From NCBI RefSeq assembly GCF_011038645.2, contig NZ_CP064955.1, positions 248,001-312,000 on the forward strand: 64,000 nucleotides of DNA, written 5' to 3'. The notes beneath the pieces are model-generated. The model had not been told where the DNA came from. It searched no databases and was given only the letters and a program-made list of their open reading frames with translations. The position numbers and the translations under genes are program-made. Positions 27,108-35,354 of the stretch are shown in pieces (the stretch's first letter is position 1; every line of letters begins with the position of its first letter). The stretch comes from Corynebacterium qintianiae (lineage in GTDB: Bacteria > Actinomycetota > Actinomycetes > Mycobacteriales > Mycobacteriaceae).

Positions 27108-28016
27108 ATGGCTGAAGACACCACCGGCAAGGTTGAGCACAACGAGCAGGAAACGATCGACGAGGGCGCCCCCGTCAGCCCCGAGACGGATCCGGAGCCC
27201 AAGGAGAACGACGAGACCGGCGAGGAAGGTGAGACCGAGTCCGAGGCCGACGAGGAGTCCGACAGACAGACTGCCGACGCCGAGGGTGCCGAGATCGATC
27301 TCGCCGCCGCCGCCGAGCAGGCGCTCTCCGGTGAGGCAGGGGAGTCCGAGGACTCCGGCGACGCCGAGTACCGCCGCCGACTGCGCGAGTACACCAAGGA
27401 GTTGAAGAAGCTCCCCGGCGACTGGTACATCATCCAGTCCTACTCGGGTTACGAGAACAAGGTGAAGACCAACCTCGACATGCGCATCCAGACGCTCGAG
27501 GTGGAGGACTCCATTTACGATGTCGTGGTGCCCATCGAGCAGGCCATCGAGCTCAAGGACGGCAAGCGCAAGATGGTCAAGCGCAAGTTGCTCCCGGGTT
27601 ACGTCCTCGTCCGCATGGATATGAACGACGCCGCGTGGTCCGTCGTCCGCGAGACCCCGGGCGTGACGTCGTTCGTGGGCAACGAGGGCAACGCGACGCC
27701 GGTCAAGCACCGCGACGTGGCCAAGTTCCTCATGCCGAAGGAGCCCGCCGTCGTGGGCGACTCGGCCCAGAAATCGGTGGCCAACGCCGAGGGGGAGACT
27801 GTTATCGCGATGCCTGAGCAGGAAGCCGCCCCGAAGCTGGCGCACGACTACCAGGTCGGCGAGGCTGTCACCATCCTCACGGGTGCCCTGGCAACCGTTT
27901 CCGCGACGATTTCGGAGATCGACCCGGAAACCGGGAAGATTCAGGCGCTCGTGTCCATCTTCGGCCGCGAGACCCCAGTCGAGCTCACCGCTGACCAGAT
28001 CGAGCGGATCATGTAA
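27108..28016 (+). CDS. nusG: Transcription termination/antitermination protein NusG
   Basis: A 302-residue protein. The NGN domain starts at residue 105 ([19 protein letters not shown]) and the KOW domain lies near 250-300 ([21 protein letters not shown]). The first 104 residues are an unusually acidic extension (Glu, Asp, Thr, Ala), seen in actinobacterial NusG proteins but long compared with about 180 residues in E. coli NusG. GGAG lies eight bases before the ATG. It binds RNA polymerase and links to Rho or the ribosome. Confidence 0.95.
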   Translation: MAEDTTGKVEHNEQETIDEGAPVSPETDPEPKENDETGEEGETESEADEESDRQTADAEGAEIDLAAAAEQALSGEAGESEDSGDAEYRRRLREYTKELKKLPGDWYIIQSYSGYENKVKTNLDMRIQTLEVEDSIYDVVVPIEQAIELKDGKRKMVKRKLLPGYVLVRMDMNDAAWSVVRETPGVTSFVGNEGNATPVKHRDVAKFLMPKEPAVVGDSAQKSVANAEGETVIAMPEQEAAPKLAHDYQVGEAVTILTGALATVSATISEIDPETGKIQALVSIFGRETPVELTADQIERIM

Positions 28017-28057
28017 GAGTATTTTGCTTTCCTGCGCTCTAACAGCGTAAAGTCAAG

Positions 28058-28096
28058 CGTCGCGCGTGCCACCTTCGGCAACGCGCGACGTTTTTC
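28058..28096 (+). terminator. Terminator between nusG and rplK
   Basis: A 10-bp stem CGTCGCGCGT/ACGCGCGACG (28081-28090) with a 13-base loop, followed by TTTTTCGTTTT. It suggests that rplK-rplA has its own start. The 108 bases from here to rplK hold no clear promoter hexamers that I can name. Confidence 0.8.
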
Positions 28097-28204
28097 GTTT
28101 TCACATCCGTTCACATCCCCGGTGGCTCCCAACACGTGGGGGCATCCGGAAGGGCCCGTTATTCATCGTGGCGCGGCCCCGTACCAAGGAATTGAGGTAA
28201 TCCG

Positions 28205-28633
28205 ATGGCAAAGAAGAAGGTCACAGGCCTGATCAAGCTGCAGATCCAGGCTGGCATGGCTAACCCGGCACCGCCGGTCGGCCCGGCGCTCGGTGCGCAC
28301 GGCGTCAACATCGTCGAGTTCACCAAGGCATACAACGCCGCTACCGAGTCTATGCGCGGCGACATCATCCCGGTCGAGATCACCGTCTACGAAGACCGCT
28401 CGTTCACCTTCATCCTGAAGTCCCCGCCGGCAGCAAAGCTGCTGCTCAAGGCCGCTGGCCTGCAGAAGGGCTCCGGCGTCCCGCACACCCAGAAGGTCGG
28501 TTCCGTGACCTGGGATCAGTGCAAGGAAATCGCCGAGACCAAGAAGGCCGACCTCAACGCCCGCGACATCGAGGCAGGCGCCGCGATCATCGCAGGCACC
28601 GCCCGCTCCATGGGCATCACCGTGGAGAAGTAA
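28205..28633 (+). CDS. rplK: 50S ribosomal protein L11
   Basis: 142 residues, the family length. Signature [32 protein letters not shown] at the N terminus (proline-rich RNA contact) and the C-terminal [26 protein letters not shown]. It binds the GTPase-associated region of 23S rRNA and is the site of thiopeptide action. It is followed by rplA after 81 bases. Confidence 0.98.
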   Translation: MAKKKVTGLIKLQIQAGMANPAPPVGPALGAHGVNIVEFTKAYNAATESMRGDIIPVEITVYEDRSFTFILKSPPAAKLLLKAAGLQKGSGVPHTQKVGSVTWDQCKEIAETKKADLNARDIEAGAAIIAGTARSMGITVEK

Positions 28634-28714
28634 GTTCTCCGACGCGTTTCATGTGGCAGGGCCGGCCAGGCCCGCACCACAACTCCATCCCTGACGTAGG
28701 AAAAGGAATTCAAC

Positions 28715-29425
28715 ATGGCTAAAAAGTCCAAGCGCTACAACGAGCTGTCCGCCAAGGTGGACCGCGACAACCTGTACCACCCGTTCGACGCCGTCACTCT
28801 TGCGAAGGAGACCTCCTCCGACAAGTACGACGCCACCATCGATGTCGCAATGCGCCTGTCAGTCGACCCGCGTAAGGCCGACCAGCTCGTGCGCGGCACC
28901 GTGTCGCTTCCCAACGGCACCGGCAAGACCGTCCGGGTCGCCGTCTTCGCCGAGGGCGAGAACGCCACCAAGGCGCAGGAGGCTGGCGCGGACATCGTCG
29001 GCACCGACGAGCTCATCGAGCAGATCAATGCCGGCCAGCTCGACTTCGATGTCGCGATCGCCACCCCGGACCAGATGGCCAAGGTCGGCCGCGTGGCTCG
29101 CGTGCTCGGCCCCCGCGGTCTGATGCCGAACCCGAAGACCGGCACCGTCACCCCGGACGTCGCCAAGGCGATTGCCGACGTCAAGGGCGGCAAGATCGCC
29201 TTCCGCGTGGACAAGGCTTCCAACCTCCACGCCCTGATCGGCAAGGCATCCTTCACTGCTGAACAGCTGGCAGAGAACTACGGTGCTCTGCTGGACGAGG
29301 TTCTGCGCCTCAAGCCGTCCTCGGCCAAGGGCATCTACTTGAAGAAGATCACGGTGTCCGCTACCCAGGGACCGGGCGTTCCGGTCGACCCGTCGGTACA
29401 GAAGAACTACGCCACGAAGGCGTAA
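28715..29425 (+). CDS. rplA: 50S ribosomal protein L1
   Basis: 236 residues with the L1 pattern [24 protein letters not shown] near residue 125 and [18 protein letters not shown] near 165. It forms the L1 stalk and usually represses its own rplK-rplA mRNA. GGAAAAGGAATTCAAC gives the ribosome-binding site. A strong terminator follows, separating it from the unrelated surface-protein operon. Confidence 0.98.
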   Translation: MAKKSKRYNELSAKVDRDNLYHPFDAVTLAKETSSDKYDATIDVAMRLSVDPRKADQLVRGTVSLPNGTGKTVRVAVFAEGENATKAQEAGADIVGTDELIEQINAGQLDFDVAIATPDQMAKVGRVARVLGPRGLMPNPKTGTVTPDVAKAIADVKGGKIAFRVDKASNLHALIGKASFTAEQLAENYGALLDEVLRLKPSSAKGIYLKKITVSATQGPGVPVDPSVQKNYATKA

Positions 29426-29448
29426 GTTTCCGCGGTCATCCCGCACCC

Positions 29449-29474
29449 AGCCCCGCTTCGGCGGGGCTTTTTGC
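29449..29474 (+). terminator. Rho-independent terminator of rplK-rplA
   Basis: AGCCCCGC and GCGGGGCT pair around a TTCG tetraloop, followed by TTTTTG. Confidence 0.92.
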
Positions 29475-29588
29475 GTGCGTGGGGTCCGGGTGAACGTCAT
29501 CAATGATGACCCTTGCCCGCTAATTTGCATTTGCTCCCCGCTGTCCCGGGGAGGTTCCATTCGGGGGTAATTAGCACCCCGGTTTCTA

Positions 29589-29612
29589 AATGAAAAAGAT
29601 TGTCATTAATAT
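29589..29612 (+). promoter_or_regulatory. Zur-like operator overlapping a -10 region
   Basis: The imperfect palindrome AATGAAAAAGATTGTCATT (29589-29607) has outer arms AATGA/TCATT and AA/TT pairs in the middle. It resembles the TGAAAAT-GATTTTCA type of site bound by the zinc repressor Zur in actinobacteria. It overlaps TAATAT (29607-29612), a plausible -10, about 40 bases before the operon start. A separate 7-bp hairpin CTCCCCG/CGGGGAG lies at 29534-29553. The regulator assignment is inference. Confidence 0.5.
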
Positions 29613-29650
29613 CCCTCTTGTTTTTCCAATAAGAAGGGGTTGAGAATTTC

Positions 29651-31306
29651 ATGACGCTACGAATCGGCCGGTTGTTGCCGGTGAAACCGTTCACTGCGAT
29701 GGCTTGCGCGGGATTGATCCTGTCTGCCTCCCCGGTAGTCCCCCAGGCATTATCGGAGACCGTTATCAATACGGCTACCGGCGCCTGCTCGCAACCTCTC
29801 CAGCCCATGGTCAAGGATGACCGTGTTGTGCCCGCTGAATGGAAGGACCCCGCATCCATCGAGTTCGGTTTGGGTGACGCCGCAAAGAAAGAACTTCCCG
29901 AGCAGGTAGGGCCCGTCCCCGCAGGCACGGTGTGGATGGTGGGCTCGACACAGGAAGCTGGCGTGCCATGGATCGGGGCGAACACTCAACACGAGTCGCT
30001 AGGTGGGAGCACCGAGGTCACCTGGAAGTTGACTGCTTTTGAGGGCCCGGGGGCGATGGTTGTGTTCACCCAGGGCGGACTCGGTCAGATCATGGGGGAG
30101 GAATGGTTCCAAGCAGCTGACGGGCACATGGAGGGCAGCCACACCATCCCCGCAAATTCACACGTCCATCCGTCCTGGGTGTTCAGCACCCCGGGTACCT
30201 ACAAGGTCACGGTGCAGCAGACGGCGCATACCGGCAACGGCGATGTGACTGGGTCGTCGACGCTCACGTTCAACGTCGGCGGCACAGGAAACGCAGATAG
30301 CGGCCACTTCGACTTCGGCACGGTTCTCTGCGGGGCCGGTGGTACGGACTCTGTTAGAACGCAGCGTGAAAGTGGAGCACCGAATACATCGTCCGGTTCA
30401 TCGTCCGGTTCATCGACGAATTATGCGAACCAAGGCGGTGCCTCTGCCATAGCATCACCCGCCGCCGCCAAACCGAACAACCAACCTGCTCCCGCCCTGG
30501 CCGACGGCGGGGACAAGAAGTGCACCCCGGGCATCAAGCCGATGGTCAAGGACGACCGAACGGTCCCCGCCCAGTGGAAGGACCCGGCCTCGCTCGTGTT
30601 CGGGCTCGGTGACGCTGCGAAGGCGAACCTGCCGCAGGCAGTGGGACCGGTTCCCGCGGGCCCGGCGTGGATGGTGGGGTCGACCCAGCAGTCTGGGGTG
30701 CCGTGGATCGGTGCAAACACACAGCACCCCTCCCTTTTGGGGAACACTACCGGGGAGGTGACCATGGAGCAGACGGGTTTTGAGGGACCCGGAGCGATGG
30801 TTGTGTTCACCCAGGGAGGTCTCGGCCAGATCGTGGGGGAGGAGTGGTTCCGCGCCGCCGACGGAAAGGCCCAGGGCACCCACACCATTCCCGCGAACTC
30901 GCACGTCCACCCGTCGTGGGTGTTCAGCAAGCCGGGCACGTACAAGGTAACGGTGCGTCAGACGGCGGCGTCGAAAAGCGGTGAAAAGCTCAGCGGATCG
31001 GCGACCCTAACCTTCAACGTAGGTGGCAGCGGCAACGCCAACGACGGTCACTTCGACTTCGGCGCCACATACGACCCGCAGGGCAGCTGCGCAGGTGGCG
31101 CGGCAGGTGGCGCGGGCAGCTCCAACGGAAGCAGCACCGGGGGCGAAACTGCCCGTGACGGCAACCTCGCGGAGACCGGCACCACGGTAATGACCCTTCC
31201 CTTTGCCGTGCTCGGGTTGGGAATCCTCGTCTTCGGCGCGGGCATGATCGCCCTCGATTCGCGTCTGCGCAACCGAATTCTCGGACTCACGGGCGGTCGG
31301 CAGTGA
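29651..31306 (+). CDS. Sortase-anchored surface protein with two choice-of-anchor M type domains
   Basis: A 551-residue exported protein. The signal peptide runs to about residue 36 (FTAMACAGLILSASPVVPQALS). Two homologous domains follow, roughly residues 45-225 and 290-480. Each holds PMVKDDR-VP, WKDPAS, GPVPAG, WMVGSTQ and PWIGANTQH, the signature SHVHPSWVFSxPGTYKVTV, and a closing GHFDFG. A Ser-rich linker with a 12-bp DNA repeat separates them. The C terminus has the sorting signal LAETG (residues 506-510), a hydrophobic helix and an Arg-containing tail, so a sortase should link it to peptidoglycan. This corresponds to the actinobacterial surface-anchored repeat family (TIGR03769, from memory). 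First gene of a six-gene operon. Confidence 0.88.
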   Translation: MTLRIGRLLPVKPFTAMACAGLILSASPVVPQALSETVINTATGACSQPLQPMVKDDRVVPAEWKDPASIEFGLGDAAKKELPEQVGPVPAGTVWMVGSTQEAGVPWIGANTQHESLGGSTEVTWKLTAFEGPGAMVVFTQGGLGQIMGEEWFQAADGHMEGSHTIPANSHVHPSWVFSTPGTYKVTVQQTAHTGNGDVTGSSTLTFNVGGTGNADSGHFDFGTVLCGAGGTDSVRTQRESGAPNTSSGSSSGSSTNYANQGGASAIASPAAAKPNNQPAPALADGGDKKCTPGIKPMVKDDRTVPAQWKDPASLVFGLGDAAKANLPQAVGPVPAGPAWMVGSTQQSGVPWIGANTQHPSLLGNTTGEVTMEQTGFEGPGAMVVFTQGGLGQIVGEEWFRAADGKAQGTHTIPANSHVHPSWVFSKPGTYKVTVRQTAASKSGEKLSGSATLTFNVGGSGNANDGHFDFGATYDPQGSCAGGAAGGAGSSNGSSTGGETARDGNLAETGTTVMTLPFAVLGLGILVFGAGMIALDSRLRNRILGLTGGRQ

Positions 31307-32847
31307 GAAAGGCAGCCGCTCTGTTCGCCGTATTCGCGGCGGCGGGGTTGGCGGCGTGCGGAACCGGGAATGCGGCGACTCTCGCCGACGACGGGCGCCT
31401 CAAGGTCGTCGCCTCCACGTCGATCCTGGCCGACGTGGTCGGCAACGTCGCCGGTGACGCTGCGGACGTGAGTACGCTGATGCCTTCCGGTGTCGATCCG
31501 CACACTTACGAGCCGCGTCTGCACGCCACACGCGACATCGCCTACGCCGACGCCGTGTTCACTAACGGGCTCCTGCTCGAGCCGCAATCGCTGACGCGCA
31601 CCATCGATGCCACCGCGCGCCCCGGTGCCGCCGTGGTCAAGGTGGCGGAGGATGCGCAGCGCTACGGGTTCAACCCGATTCCGCTCGTGGAGGACGCGAG
31701 CCTGGACACGGTCTGGCTCGGCCTCAAAGTGGTCACCCGGGGAGATCTTCCCCCCACGACAGTTGCGGACTTCCGGCTCACCGCCGCGGACGGGCCAGGT
31801 GAGGCCTCCGCGTTCGTGCTGGGTACGTTCGGAACCCCGGAAGTGCTGCTCAACACGCGCGACGGTTTAGACACGTCGGACTCCACGACGTTGCCTGTCG
31901 ACGCCCACACCCACGTCAGCTGGGCGTTTTCCGCGCCTGGGGTGTATCACCTCACGTTTGCTTCGGCCCTTCGCGACGCGGTCGCCGCGACCGACGTGCG
32001 CGAGGAAGTGGAGCAGACCGTCACCGTCGTTGTCGGCGTCGACGCGGCCCAGGCCGCGCCGGGCAAGCAGGTCATCGACCACGGGCACGTCGACATCGCT
32101 ACCGTGCTCGAACCCGGGGCAAGCCGCATCGTGCTGCGTGGCGACGCCCCGCCCGACGCCGACCCAGGCGATGCCGTCGTCGTGGTGCCCAACACCACGC
32201 TCCAGCCGATCCCGCCCGAGCGTTCTTTCCGTTTCCTGGGCAACCCCGGCGACGAGACGTACCTGCTGCCGCAGGCGGTGCTCGGCCGCCACGTCCACGG
32301 TGAGCTTGACCCGCACATCTGGCACGACGTCGCCTCGATGAAGGCGGTGGTCAACGTGGTGCGGGACACGCTGAGCGCGGCGGACCCGGCGCATTCGGAG
32401 GTCTTCGACGCGAATGCCAAGGCCTATCAGGCGCAGCTCGACGAGGTGGACGCGGCGCTGCGGGCGGCGGTCGAGTCGGTGCCGGAAGCGAACCGCAACT
32501 TGGTGACCACCCACCACGGCTACTCCTACCTCGGCCGCGCCTACGGGATGAAGATCGCCGGGTTTGTAACCCCGAACCCCAGCGTGCAGGCCAGCCCGCG
32601 CGACCTCATGGCGCTGACCCGCACGCTGGAAAACCTCGACGTGCCGGCCGTGTTCCTCGAACCGGAGCTCCAAGGACGCTCGAACGAGCTGACCGAGACG
32701 GCGGCGCATTTGGGCATCCGCGTGTGCACTATCCGGGGGGATTCGCTCGATCCGCCGGGGGCGGGGCCCGCGACAACGTATGTGGACATGATGCGCGCTA
32801 ACGCGGCGCAGATAAGCGAATGCCTGAAGGAAAGGACAACTCAATGA
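31303..32847 (+). CDS. Metal-type ABC transporter substrate-binding lipoprotein with inserted anchor domain
   Basis: A 514-residue lipoprotein (lipobox LAAC, Cys near residue 20). The N-terminal lobe is ZnuA/TroA-like: VVASTSILADVVGNVAGD and the ligand His67 in GVDPHTYEP. After about residue 118 a choice-of-anchor domain of some 200 residues is inserted, with DAHTHVSWAFSAPGVYHL and HGHVDIAT. The second lobe then resumes with HVHGELDPHIWHD (His330, His332, His338) and TTHHGYSYLGRAYG. Four-ligand clusters of this type bind zinc or manganese. It matches the anchored-repeat substrate-binding family (TIGR03772, from memory). The GTG start overlaps the preceding stop (GTGA). Confidence 0.88.
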   Translation: MRKAAALFAVFAAAGLAACGTGNAATLADDGRLKVVASTSILADVVGNVAGDAADVSTLMPSGVDPHTYEPRLHATRDIAYADAVFTNGLLLEPQSLTRTIDATARPGAAVVKVAEDAQRYGFNPIPLVEDASLDTVWLGLKVVTRGDLPPTTVADFRLTAADGPGEASAFVLGTFGTPEVLLNTRDGLDTSDSTTLPVDAHTHVSWAFSAPGVYHLTFASALRDAVAATDVREEVEQTVTVVVGVDAAQAAPGKQVIDHGHVDIATVLEPGASRIVLRGDAPPDADPGDAVVVVPNTTLQPIPPERSFRFLGNPGDETYLLPQAVLGRHVHGELDPHIWHDVASMKAVVNVVRDTLSAADPAHSEVFDANAKAYQAQLDEVDAALRAAVESVPEANRNLVTTHHGYSYLGRAYGMKIAGFVTPNPSVQASPRDLMALTRTLENLDVPAVFLEPELQGRSNELTETAAHLGIRVCTIRGDSLDPPGAGPATTYVDMMRANAAQISECLKERTTQ

Positions 32848-33704
32848 ACCTGAAGTTAACCGCCGCGGTGTTGGCCGCCTCGACCATGCTCTGCGCTCCG
32901 CTCGCCACCGCGCAGGTCGCTGACCCGGATCCCGCGCTCCAGCAGCAGGTCTCGGCGGAAGAACGCATCGCGCCGGCGGGGGAGCGCACCGTGATTTCCC
33001 ACGGCCACGCCGACCTGGGTGCGACTTACGTTGACGGCCAGCTCGTCTTCCTAGTGCGCGACGACTCCGAGGTCCCTCCTGTGTGGCGCCATCTCGACGA
33101 CGTCGTCTTCCAGGTCGGCGACGAGGCTGTCCAGACCCTTCCCGAAACCGGGGATTTCGACTTCACCGGCGCAAAACCCGGTGAGAACGTCTGGGTTATC
33201 CCGCAGACCGAGGTCGCAGGCGTGCCTTGGCTGGGGTGGAACACGCAGGCTCCGGCGCTTCTCGAGCGCTCCAGCGCAGGCGTCAGCCTTGAATTCCGCG
33301 GCCACGACGGCCCCGGCGACTTCAGCCTGTTCCTTCAGCCTGGAGGTTTCCACCAGCCGCAGCAGCTGTGGAACTCGCGGCTCGAGGGCACCCAGCCGAT
33401 GTGGGTCCAGCCGAACACGCACACGCACGCCAACTGGGTATTCACCGGACCGGGCGTGCACCTAGTCGGCGTCCGCGCCGTAGTGAAGGACAACGCGGGG
33501 CAGGTGCACACCGATGACCAGGTCGTGCGCATCGCGATTGGCACCGACCCCGCCGAGGCGTTTGACACCGAGTTCGCCGGGCCTGCGGCGGCGCAGCGCT
33601 CGACCAATCTGGTGGCGCTGGGTATCGCGCTCGCTGTCGGCGCGGTCGTCGTCGCACTCGCAGTCATCGCCGCGCTGCGTGCTTCCCAGAGGAGGCGCAA
33701 GTGA
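32844..33704 (+). CDS. Membrane-anchored surface protein with one choice-of-anchor domain
   Basis: A 286-residue exported protein. The signal peptide (LTAAVLAASTMLCAPLATAQ) is cut near residue 24. One domain follows: ISHGHADLGATYVDGQLVFLVRDDS, then VWVIPQTEVAGVPWLGWNTQ, then NTHTHANWVFTGPGVHLVGV. A C-terminal transmembrane helix ends in the basic tail ASQRRRK. No LPXTG-type signal, so it stays in the membrane. The ATG at 32844 overlaps the previous stop and has GAAGGAAAGGA upstream. An earlier frame start at 32820 lacks a signal peptide at the proper place. Confidence 0.82.
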   Translation: MNLKLTAAVLAASTMLCAPLATAQVADPDPALQQQVSAEERIAPAGERTVISHGHADLGATYVDGQLVFLVRDDSEVPPVWRHLDDVVFQVGDEAVQTLPETGDFDFTGAKPGENVWVIPQTEVAGVPWLGWNTQAPALLERSSAGVSLEFRGHDGPGDFSLFLQPGGFHQPQQLWNSRLEGTQPMWVQPNTHTHANWVFTGPGVHLVGVRAVVKDNAGQVHTDDQVVRIAIGTDPAEAFDTEFAGPAAAQRSTNLVALGIALAVGAVVVALAVIAALRASQRRRK

Positions 33705-34471
33705 GCACTGAGCTTATCGACGCCCGAAACCTCACCGTCTCCTACTCCTCACGCCCCGTATTCACGGCGGTGGACTTCACTGCCGGCGGCGGTGAATTCG
33801 TAGGTCTGATCGGGCCTAACGGCGCCGGAAAGACCACGCTTATTCGCGCATTGCTCGGCCTGGTTCCCGTTTCGCGCGGCACGGTGGCTGTCGCCGGGCG
33901 AACCGGCGCGGCGGTGCGAGATGTCGTCGGTTATGTTCCCCAGCGACACGACGTCGCCTGGGATTTCCCGATCGACGTGCACTCTATGGTGCTCAACGGG
34001 ACACTCGGGCAGCGGCCATGGTGGAGTCGGCCGAGCTCGGTCGAGCAAGAGGCAGCCCGCGAGTCGTTGGAAGCCGTGAACCTGAGCGATCTGCACGGCC
34101 GACCCGTGGGTGAGCTCTCCGGCGGCCAGCGCCAGCGCGTGCTCGTCGCCCGCGCCCTAGTGCGCCGCCCGCAGGTTCTGCTTCTCGACGAACCCTTCAC
34201 CGGCCTCGACATCCCCTCTACCGAGCACCTCCTCGGGTTGTTCCGCGCACTTGTCAGCGGCGGCATCACCATCGTCATGTCCACCCACAACATCGTCGAG
34301 GCCGTCGATTCCTGCGACCGTCTCGTGCTGTTCAACGGCGCAGTGGTGGCGGACGGGACCCCGGCGGGTTTGACCGAACCGCAACCGTGGATCGATACCT
34401 TCGGCGTGGACCCGGACTCCAGGTGGCTGCGGTCGCTTCGCGCCCACGTTTCGGAGGTGGCGCATGCCTGA
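33701..34471 (+). CDS. Anchored-repeat-type ABC transporter, ATP-binding subunit
   Basis: A 256-residue ABC ATPase. Walker A GPNGAGKTTL near residue 38, Q-loop region VPQRHDVAWDFPIDV near 85, signature LSGGQRQRV near 141, Walker B VLLLDEPFTGLD near 162, and switch histidine in VMSTHNIVEA near 195. Closest in style to ZnuC/MntA-type metal importers. The GTG start overlaps the preceding stop by four bases and the gene overlaps the permease gene by eight bases. Confidence 0.92.
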   Translation: MSTELIDARNLTVSYSSRPVFTAVDFTAGGGEFVGLIGPNGAGKTTLIRALLGLVPVSRGTVAVAGRTGAAVRDVVGYVPQRHDVAWDFPIDVHSMVLNGTLGQRPWWSRPSSVEQEAARESLEAVNLSDLHGRPVGELSGGQRQRVLVARALVRRPQVLLLDEPFTGLDIPSTEHLLGLFRALVSGGITIVMSTHNIVEAVDSCDRLVLFNGAVVADGTPAGLTEPQPWIDTFGVDPDSRWLRSLRAHVSEVAHA

Positions 34472-35354
34472 AATCAGCTTCCTCCAATTCCTCATCGACG
34501 TTGCCAACCCGCAGCTCGCATTCCTCCCGCGGGCGCTGATCGTCGCCGTCATCTCGGCTATTGTGTGCGCGGTCGTCGGATGTTACGTTGTGCTGCGCGG
34601 CATGGCATTCATCGGTGACGCGGTCGCTCACGCCGTCTTCCCAGGCATCGCGGTCGCGTTCGCGCTGCAGGTGTCTGTGCTTGCCGGTGGCGCGGTCGCT
34701 GGTGTGATCGTGGCGGTCGTGATCTCCGCGCTGTCTCAGCGCCGCCGCATCAAGGAAGACACGGTGATCGGCATCGTTTTCGCGGCCGCCTTCGCGCTCG
34801 GGCTCGTCCTGATCTCGCGGGTAGAGGGCTACACTGCGTCGTTAAGCTCTTTCCTCTTTGGCTCGCTGACCGGGGTCAGTGCCCAGGCGATTTGGATCAG
34901 CGCCACGACAGGCTTCGTCATCGTCGCAGTGATGGTGCTGCTGCGGCCGTGGCTCACAGCGGTTGCGCTCGACCGCGAAACCGCCCGCGCCATGAACCTG
35001 CCTGTCGCGGCACTCGACCTCGCCCTGTACCTGTGCGTCACCGCCGCGGTGGTGATCTCGGTGCAGACGATCGGCAACATTCTCGTTCTCGCGCTGCTGG
35101 TTACCCCGGCCGCCGCCGCACGCCTCTACACCGACAACCTGGGCACCATGATGGCACTCTCCGCCGCCATCGGCGCCGCGGGCAGCGTCGTCGGTGTTTG
35201 GCTGTCCTGGTCCTATGATTCCCCGACCGGTGCGACGATCGTGCTCGCCGTCACCGTCATTTTCACCCTCAGCTGGCTGTTCGCCCCGCGCCAGGGCGTC
35301 GTCGCGGAGAGAATCCGCCTCCGGCGGGCCCGCCCCATCAAGGAGATGATTTAA
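34464..35354 (+). CDS. Anchored-repeat-type ABC transporter, permease subunit
   Basis: A 296-residue ABC-3 (ZnuB/MntB) permease with about eight to nine hydrophobic helices. Typical segments are VVGCYVVLRGMAFIGDAVAHAVFPGIAVAF near residue 35 and NILVLALLVTPAAAARLYTDNL near 208. It forms the membrane channel for the metal handed over by the substrate-binding lipoprotein. Stop and next start abut (TAAATG), continuing the operon. Confidence 0.92.
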   Translation: MPEISFLQFLIDVANPQLAFLPRALIVAVISAIVCAVVGCYVVLRGMAFIGDAVAHAVFPGIAVAFALQVSVLAGGAVAGVIVAVVISALSQRRRIKEDTVIGIVFAAAFALGLVLISRVEGYTASLSSFLFGSLTGVSAQAIWISATTGFVIVAVMVLLRPWLTAVALDRETARAMNLPVAALDLALYLCVTAAVVISVQTIGNILVLALLVTPAAAARLYTDNLGTMMALSAAIGAAGSVVGVWLSWSYDSPTGATIVLAVTVIFTLSWLFAPRQGVVAERIRLRRARPIKEMI

